NCBI GenBank assembly: GCA_026874595.1
Contig: CM049309.1
Coordinates: forward strand, 27,097,033-27,161,032
From: Sipunculus nudus
Taxonomy: Eukaryota; Annelida; Sipuncula; Golfingiida; Sipunculidae
Length of the DNA stretch: 64,000 nucleotides
Reading direction: 5' to 3'
Under the pieces are notes generated by a model, which worked only from the letters and a program-made list of their open reading frames with translations, did no database searches and was not told the DNA's origin. Below, piece by piece: positions 63,782 through 64,000 of the stretch (within the stretch, counting starts at the first letter, position 1; the number at the start of each line of letters is the position of its first letter). Position numbers and translations under genes: made by a program.

Positions 63782-64000
63782 CTAATAATATTCTGTTCGC
63801 ATCTCAAGTCTTGAAACTCTGCATGTATTGTACATATCATCTGGTTCATTCTCATCACTGCTGTCACAACTGTTTTCACAGAGCAATTTGGCATATTTCG
63901 CGCGAGAACAAGTTTCAGGTTTGCCCTTGCATTTACAGCCAATGTAGCGGTGAACAGACTGCTTGGCACATGAACAATAGCGAACACGATCACACCCTTT
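63782..64000 (-). CDS. partial cysteine-rich protein, runs off the window
   Basis: Reading the minus strand from the window edge, 72 codons are open to a TAG at 63784-63782. The frame has nine cysteines: GCD, YCSC, a GCKCKG cluster, then TC, LC, SC and a last TC, followed by an acidic SSDENEPDD stretch and a short C-terminus. Paired C-x-C spacing suggests a metal-binding, CXC-like module. The start and most of the protein lie beyond 64000. The family is not recognised with confidence; it could be a host gene's last exon or the end of another mobile-element protein. This frame is preferred over an overlapping 74-codon frame because of its regular Cys pattern. Confidence 0.45.
   Translation of the reverse strand, partial: KGCDRVRYCSCAKQSVHRYIGCKCKGKPETCSRAKYAKLLCENSCDSSDENEPDDMYNTCRVSRLEMRTEYY

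Overview
The window looks like animal nuclear DNA, most likely from a marine bivalve mollusc. It is AT-rich, full of decayed retroelements, and shows no operons or bacterial-type genes. The bivalve assignment is inferred: it rests on a composite repeat whose start (tagctcag ... ctgagcta, then a 'ttgtccgtcgtccgtc'-like stretch) resembles repeats I remember from bivalve assemblies. No sequence search was possible. I found no intact protein-coding gene. Every recognisable coding stretch is a broken mobile-element or repeat-family gene, apart from one short cysteine-rich ORF that runs off the right edge.

Layout. Positions 1-6724 are non-coding flank with a dispersed repeat, one copy of a 1.7 kb composite repeat (921-2590), a G-rich 20-bp minisatellite (3672-4262) interrupted by a tRNA-derived SINE-like insertion, and short microsatellites. 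Positions 6725-45116, about 60% of the window, are one head-to-tail tandem array of a 58-bp monomer (roughly 660 copies). The array has distinct monomer subfamilies and several levels of higher-order duplication: a 1,740-bp pair at about 99.7% identity, a 1,627-bp pair, a 464-bp pair, segments offset by 1,911 bp, blocks offset by about 3.8-4.5 kb, and one similarity offset of about 10 kb. Its right end carries a 54-bp monomer derivative whose length is a multiple of three. The array stops at the 3' end of a decayed LINE (45117-46262, minus strand).

Positions 46263-51574 are AT-rich non-coding DNA with homopolymer and AT microsatellites. A second, different LINE (L1/Tx1-like, 51575-54644, minus) follows, with a ~590-bp inverted-repeat-bounded segment where its reverse transcriptase active-site motif should be. 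The second copy of the composite repeat lies at 55169-57095. Then come two plus-strand remnants: a long, frame-broken gene of an unnamed repeat-associated animal protein family (57441-60785), and a Ty3/gypsy RNase H-integrase remnant (61091-62985) that has lost catalytic residues. The right edge holds a partial minus-strand Cys-rich ORF (63782-64000).

The genes do not form a pathway. The region reads as a repeat-dominated, possibly heterochromatic locus whose main activity is tandem-array expansion and retroelement insertion. The most interesting object is the 58-bp array with its nested higher-order structure and its edge at a LINE 3' terminus.
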